Source: a virus. Taken from it: a DNA stretch of 26,123 bases. Shown here in pieces: positions 23,633 through 26,123 of this stretch. Every line of letters begins with the position of its first letter. The first letter of the stretch is position 1. The stretch spans positions 1 to 26,123 of IMG/VR virus record IMGVR_UViG_3300046010_005515, one strand, 5' to 3'. A program made the position numbers and the translations under genes. The notes under the pieces were generated by a model. The model saw only the letters and a program-made list of their open reading frames with translations. It was not told the DNA's origin and ran no database searches.

Positions 23633-23757
23633 ATCGGTTGAAACAAGTCGACCCAATATATTTCCTCAAAACAATTTTGAAACACTTTGACCCGAAAGGG
23701 TTAGAGGGAATATATTAAATCACCTCTCTACCCAAAGTTCAGAGGTGACTTTTTTTG
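23633..23757 (+). ncRNA. Candidate structured small RNA, about 125 nt
   Basis: No meaningful reading frame is present, but the transcript from the upstream promoter would fold strongly. The first hairpin is GGTTGA/TCGACC (23636-23653). A long 13-bp helix with one G-U pair joins AATATATTTCCTC (23655-23667) to GAGGGAATATATT (23704-23716). It encloses a hairpin TGACCC-GAAA-GGGTTA (23688-23703), whose loop is a GNRA tetraloop and which stacks directly on the long helix. A terminator closes the unit. I could not match it to a known RNA family. The terminator arm includes ATCACCTC, identical to part of the 16S rRNA 3' tail. Antisense or protein-binding roles are both possible. Confidence 0.6.
23720..23756 (+). 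terminator. Rho-independent terminator of the structured RNA
   Basis: The arms TCACCTCT (23720-23727) and AGAGGTGA (23741-23748) are a perfect eight-base inverted repeat around a 13-base loop. The stem is followed by C and seven T residues (23750-23756). It reads rightward and ends the short unit that begins near 23633. Confidence 0.85.
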
Positions 23758-23809
23758 TTCTTTGACGTGTGAATAAAAAAACTTCCAGTTGATTTTAGCA
23801 AAAAGTGTA

Positions 23810-24010
23810 CTTAAAGCCTTGGGATTCTACGTTTGAATCGGGGGCTTAAAGGAGAGATATTGCATTTGGAAGGGCTTGACGTGACAAGCTAAATCTAACG
23901 GAAGAGTAGAAGTGGAGCATCCCTTGTTTATGAGGCATGGGGTGCGATGCTTTAAGCCTTCTCTACCCCTTTTTTAGCAGGTGTTCATTATAGTGACGTA
24001 CCACCCTGCT
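23810..24010 (+). promoter_or_regulatory. Candidate attenuator/antiterminator leader of the rightward operon
   Basis: Three related segments compete: A CTTAAAGCC (23810-23818), B GGCTTAAAG (23843-23851), and C CTTTAAGCC (23950-23958). A and B pair with one mismatch, in a hairpin closed by GATTC/GAATC. B and C pair perfectly over nine bases. C overlaps the 3' arm of the terminator-like hairpin at 23900-23967 that precedes six T residues, so B:C pairing would break it. A further hairpin AGCAGG/CCTGCT (23976-24010) follows. A 15-codon frame (23930-23977, MRHGVRC...) spans the terminator loop and could be a leader peptide. This is read by eye, without an energy calculation. Confidence 0.45.
23900..23975 (+). 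terminator. Probable intrinsic terminator within the leader
   Basis: GGAAGAG (23900-23906) pairs with CTCTACC (23961-23967) with one A/A mismatch. This is extended by AAG/CTT and, after an internal loop, by AGCATC (23916-23921) with GATGCT (23946-23951). CC and six T residues follow. An alternative inner stem, GCATCCC/GGGGTGC, is also possible. It lies about 110 bases before the first gene of the rightward operon, so read-through must occur if the operon is transcribed from further left. Confidence 0.5.
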
Positions 24011-24055
24011 ACTAAAGGGGGTAAAGAAGATTTTAGTTACAATAAAGAAAAGCGG

Positions 24056-24070
24056 TGCGAAAGTATCGCA
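24056..24070 (+). promoter_or_regulatory. Small hairpin next to a ribosome binding site
   Basis: TGCGA and TCGCA pair around the loop AAGTA, ending two bases before GGAGGG (24072-24077), the ribosome binding site of the gene at 24085. The hairpin leaves that site free and could mark or protect the mRNA 5' region. It may equally be bound by a phage protein. Confidence 0.5.
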
Positions 24071-24084
24071 TGGAGGGATGAATT

Positions 24085-24234
24085 ATGAGTATTGAACAAT
24101 GGAGCAGCGAAATCCAAGGCTTTATTTCGGGCTTGGAAAATCTTAAATCAGAGCATGACCGCTTGCTCGCAAGAAACAATCAATTGCTTGTAGAAAATGC
24201 CGAACTAGAAAAACGGATTGAGGAGCTTGAATAA
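24085..24234 (+). CDS. Small coiled-coil protein, 49 residues
   Basis: ATG at 24085 lies seven bases after GGAGGG. The product starts MSIEQWSSEIQGFISGLENL and ends in a regular heptad pattern rich in Leu, Glu and Asn (NNQLLVENAELEKRIEEL), as in short leucine-zipper coiled coils. It likely forms dimers or trimers. It overlaps the next gene by one base (TAATG). Its first 30 residues resemble the start of the gene at 25763, suggesting a shared partner. Too short to assign to a family; possibly a small regulator or adaptor. Confidence 0.7.
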   Translation: MSIEQWSSEIQGFISGLENLKSEHDRLLARNNQLLVENAELEKRIEELE

Positions 24235-24323
24235 TGCCTAACGACCCCCCTCCCTGTTACCCCTACGTCGCCATTATAACCATACTAGGCTTGCTCTTCA
24301 TGCTCGCCATTGCACCAAGTTAG
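24234..24323 (+). CDS. 29-residue single-span membrane peptide
   Basis: ATG at 24234 shares its first base with the preceding stop codon. The peptide is MPNDPPPCYPYVAII followed by a hydrophobic stretch (YVAIITILGLLFMLAIA, about residues 11-27) and a short APS tail, so it is almost entirely one membrane span with a proline-rich N-terminus. It lacks a typical cleavable signal layout. Translational coupling to the upstream gene supports expression. Function is unknown; small phage membrane peptides can act in host takeover, exclusion or lysis control. Confidence 0.55.
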   Translation: MPNDPPPCYPYVAIITILGLLFMLAIAPS

Positions 24324-24339
24324 AAAGGAAATGCACACC

Positions 24340-24555
24340 ATGAAATTAGAAAAAGTTATTAAAGTCTGCTTGAAATTAAAAGAAAGAGGTTTTAATTTTA
24401 GCAGTACAAAACAATGGGGCAACCTCAAGAGTAAACATAATCACTACGGCTATGGAAACGTCCGCTTAAACTATGTGTTACATCATCCAAACGCCCCTTA
24501 TATTGCAGTGTTTTGTGAACAACCTAGCGGTGAATATATTACAGAACTTCTTTAA
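24340..24555 (+). CDS. Hypothetical protein, 71 residues
   Basis: The start at 24340 (MKLEKVIKVCLKLKERGFNF) is ten bases after AAAGGA; ATGs at 24331 and 24310 are less well placed. The first half is a basic amphipathic helix followed by an aromatic and histidine-rich segment (SKHNHYGYGNVRLNYVLHH, about 36-54), ending GEYITELL. The net charge is positive, which could suit nucleic acid binding, but no motif is recognisable. It lies in the same rightward operon. Confidence 0.65.
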   Translation: MKLEKVIKVCLKLKERGFNFSSTKQWGNLKSKHNHYGYGNVRLNYVLHHPNAPYIAVFCEQPSGEYITELL

Positions 24556-24605
24556 CGTAAACCCACCCCTAAACTGCTTATTTTTAACCCATAAAGGAAC
24601 CCCCT

Positions 24606-24854
24606 ATGTCTAGTTACAATCAACGAGTAGACCGTTTGCAGATTGACCCTGTAAAGGCACTCCCTGCCCCAGCCCAACGCAATTATGACAACTTGCCTAG
24701 ACTGGTACAAAAGCAAGTGAAGCAAGAGTACACGCTTAATGTTAAAGCGAATAGCCGTGATGAGTATGTAAAAGCCCTAGATGAAGCACACGCTCAAGCC
24801 CTTATCAATCTAGGACGTGATGAAGCTTTTGAACAAGGAGGTTACGGTGTTTAG
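24606..24854 (+). CDS. Hypothetical protein, 82 residues
   Basis: The start MSSYNQRVDRLQIDPVKALP is preceded by AAAGGA at a normal distance. The protein looks helical with a proline-rich break (VKALPAPAQRNYDNLPRLVQ), then a charged helix (SRDEYVKALDEAHAQALINL). The end of the gene doubles as the ribosome binding site (AAGGAGG) of the next one, with an eight-base overlap, so the two are translationally coupled. I recognise no family. Confidence 0.7.
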   Translation: MSSYNQRVDRLQIDPVKALPAPAQRNYDNLPRLVQKQVKQEYTLNVKANSRDEYVKALDEAHAQALINLGRDEAFEQGGYGV

Positions 24855-25380
24855 TTTTTTCAAACCCAAAAAACAGCCCTTGACTTTCAAGCAAGGCTTT
24901 AAACATTGCCAGCTGGCTATTGATTACTGGCAAGGGCAAGGCAAAAGCTTAATTGAAGCCGTCGCTTTGCTTCAAGAGGCGTTAAGGTGTGATCCGCCTG
25001 AATCGCCCGAATATCAAAAAGGCTACGAAGCTTACCTTGAACAGTGCATCAAGGTTGTAATGACTCAACAGGAACAAATCCCAGTGAACACACCACCCGA
25101 TTTAGCGTGTGACCTGCTTGAGTTCTTAGACGACCCAGTGGTGGAGCCATACGACAACGGCTTCAGATTGGCGGAAAAACATTTTGATGGATTGCTTCAA
25201 GAAATGGAAGATGCTAAAGCCGTCCACGCTTACATGGTGCTTCACCGTCAACGTCTGAAAAAAGGGATGTCGACGGAGGAGCGATTCGGTTTTCATGCGT
25301 TTCTAGTCAAAGTTGCGGACAACCTAGACCGCCGTGAAGCCCTTGAAGCCCAATGGATGTATGGGCGTGAAAACGCCTAG
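24847..25380 (+). CDS. Hypothetical helical (TPR-like) protein, 177 residues
   Basis: The likely start is GTG at 24847, five bases after AAGGAGG; the upstream ATGs of the open frame (24817) lie inside the previous gene. The N-terminus is MFSFFKPKKQPLTFKQGFKH. A repeat-like helical segment follows (QLAIDYWQGQGKSLIEAVAL, then LQEALRCDPPESPEYQKGYE, about residues 22-61), reminiscent of tetratricopeptide or Sel1 repeats. The C-terminal half is charged helix (LLQEMEDAKAVHAYMVLHRQ). Repeats of this type usually mediate protein binding. The family match is weak and the function unknown. Confidence 0.72.
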   Translation: MFSFFKPKKQPLTFKQGFKHCQLAIDYWQGQGKSLIEAVALLQEALRCDPPESPEYQKGYEAYLEQCIKVVMTQQEQIPVNTPPDLACDLLEFLDDPVVEPYDNGFRLAEKHFDGLLQEMEDAKAVHAYMVLHRQRLKKGMSTEERFGFHAFLVKVADNLDRREALEAQWMYGRENA

Positions 25381-25406
25381 TTTACGAATAAAGAAAGAGG
25401 TAAAGC

Positions 25407-25766
25407 ATGGGGCGAAGTCAACAAAAACACCCACAATGCACACGCCTTCATTATGAAAGCTTGGTGAATCGTATTCAGTACCGCTTTCTTGACCACTACC
25501 ACCCCGACGACCCGATCCGCCAAGACGCTTTAAAACAAGCGATTGTAACGGAGCTTGTGTGGCTGATGAACCGCTACGAGAAAGGGCAGCCGGTTAGGGA
25601 GTGGTACTTAATGGGGCGACTGAAAGGCGGAATCAAGCTAAGGGGTCGCAAGCTTACCCAGTGGCAAAAAGACAAGATATATGACTTGCTACGGCTTGTG
25701 ATTCAGCCTGATGACGTGTTTAGAAAAGCCGATGTTATTTATGAAACGAAAAGGAATGAACTATGA
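25407..25766 (+). CDS. Hypothetical basic protein, 119 residues
   Basis: The start MGRSQQKHPQCTRLHYESLV lies behind AAAGAGG. The protein is basic and helical, with FLDHYHPDDPIRQDALKQAI near 28-47, and RLKGGIKLRGRKLTQWQKDK near 71-90. It is rich in Arg, Lys, Trp and Tyr, compatible with nucleic acid binding, though no helix-turn-helix stands out. The stop overlaps the next start (ATGA). Unknown family. Confidence 0.7.
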   Translation: MGRSQQKHPQCTRLHYESLVNRIQYRFLDHYHPDDPIRQDALKQAIVTELVWLMNRYEKGQPVREWYLMGRLKGGIKLRGRKLTQWQKDKIYDLLRLVIQPDDVFRKADVIYETKRNEL

Positions 25767-26123
25767 GTTTTGAAGAAATACTAGATTCTATTGAATCATC
25801 TTTAGAAGACCTAAAGTGTGAGCATGAAAAGCTTGAAAAAAAACATCAAGAACTAAAAAGAAAGGCTCACAACCTAGAGTTTTTGGAGCAACGCAAGTAC
25901 CTTGCAGACCTACTGGAAGAACCTTTAGACTCTGTTATAGGGATTATGGGGAGCGATAACACCGAGTTTTGGGTAAAGGCTTATGAAAAACTTACCTTTA
26001 ATTTGACCGACACGTCAAGAGGGAACTATGTCTCAAATAGCATATTTCATTTTGATGATTTAACGGAAAAACAGTTAGATGCCTATAGAAAATTAAAAAA
26101 TGGCAAGTTTTTTCGTGGAGATT
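25763..26123 (+). CDS. Coiled-coil protein, N-terminal part (runs off the right edge)
   Basis: ATG at 25763 overlaps the upstream stop (ATGA) and the frame is open to the window end (120 complete codons). The N-terminus MSFEEILDSIESSLEDLKCE continues as a long charged coiled coil to about residue 55. It is followed by a globular-looking segment with FWVKAYEKLTFNLTD and FHFDDLTEKQLDAYRKLKNG. The opening resembles that of the 49-residue protein at 24085 (MS-aromatic/aliphatic-E, then LExLKxEH). The C-terminus is outside the window, so length and function remain open. Confidence 0.7.
   Translation, partial: MSFEEILDSIESSLEDLKCEHEKLEKKHQELKRKAHNLEFLEQRKYLADLLEEPLDSVIGIMGSDNTEFWVKAYEKLTFNLTDTSRGNYVSNSIFHFDDLTEKQLDAYRKLKNGKFFRGD

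Noticed and set aside
23310-24084. tRNA, tmRNA, RNase P or hammerhead ribozyme in the gene-free region
   Set aside because: None of the diagnostic conserved blocks could be found by eye despite strong local hairpins.

Overview
The window is one end of a tailed double-stranded DNA phage or prophage with a lambda-type, long-tailed (siphovirus) morphogenesis block. About 22.5 kb of the minus strand is one tightly packed late cluster whose genes overlap by 1-8 bases or sit a few bases apart, mostly behind GGAGG-type ribosome binding sites. No integrase, repressor, lysis or replication gene was recognised, so a free phage and an integrated prophage cannot be told apart. The host is probably a Gram-negative bacterium: one phage-borne gene encodes a Sec-type signal peptide behind a near-consensus sigma70 promoter. 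I cannot name its genus from the sequence.

Read in the direction of transcription (right to left), the late cluster holds: terminase small subunit (about 22.48 kb), two small unknown proteins, a probable head-tail adaptor and stopper, terminase large subunit, portal, a Mu F/SPP1 gp7-like minor head protein, an XkdF-like maturation protease with an apparent in-frame nested scaffold, a DUF2190-like decoration protein, the major capsid protein, a gp10/Z-like neck protein, tail terminator, tail tube protein, the tail chaperone pair G/GT joined by a probable -1 frameshift on a run of seven U, the tape measure protein, a small unknown, and then the lambda series M, L, K, I and J. The cluster ends in a fibre module: a 410-residue fibre-like protein, two small proteins, and a fibre that runs off the left edge. 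Together these genes package DNA, build and mature the head, connect it to a non-contractile tail of roughly 120 nm (estimated from tape measure length), and build the tip and receptor-binding parts.

Upstream of the terminase small subunit is an autonomous 'moron' unit (about 22.56-23.31 kb, minus strand): a strong promoter, one exported or membrane protein of unknown function, and its own terminator. To its right lies about 0.8 kb without a recognisable protein gene (23.31-24.08 kb), between the leftward block and a rightward operon. It is densely organised: an AT-rich palindrome, two families of short tandem repeats (origin-like or operator-like), a short transcription unit predicted to make a highly structured RNA with its own terminator, and a second structured segment with mutually exclusive hairpins that looks like an attenuator in front of the rightward genes.

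From 24.08 kb to the right edge is a rightward operon of seven small genes with overlapping starts and stops. None belongs to a family I recognise. Two encode related-looking N-terminal coiled coils and one is a 29-residue single-span membrane peptide. The best candidates for new biology are the intergenic RNA region (23.3-24.1 kb), the moron, and this uncharacterised operon.
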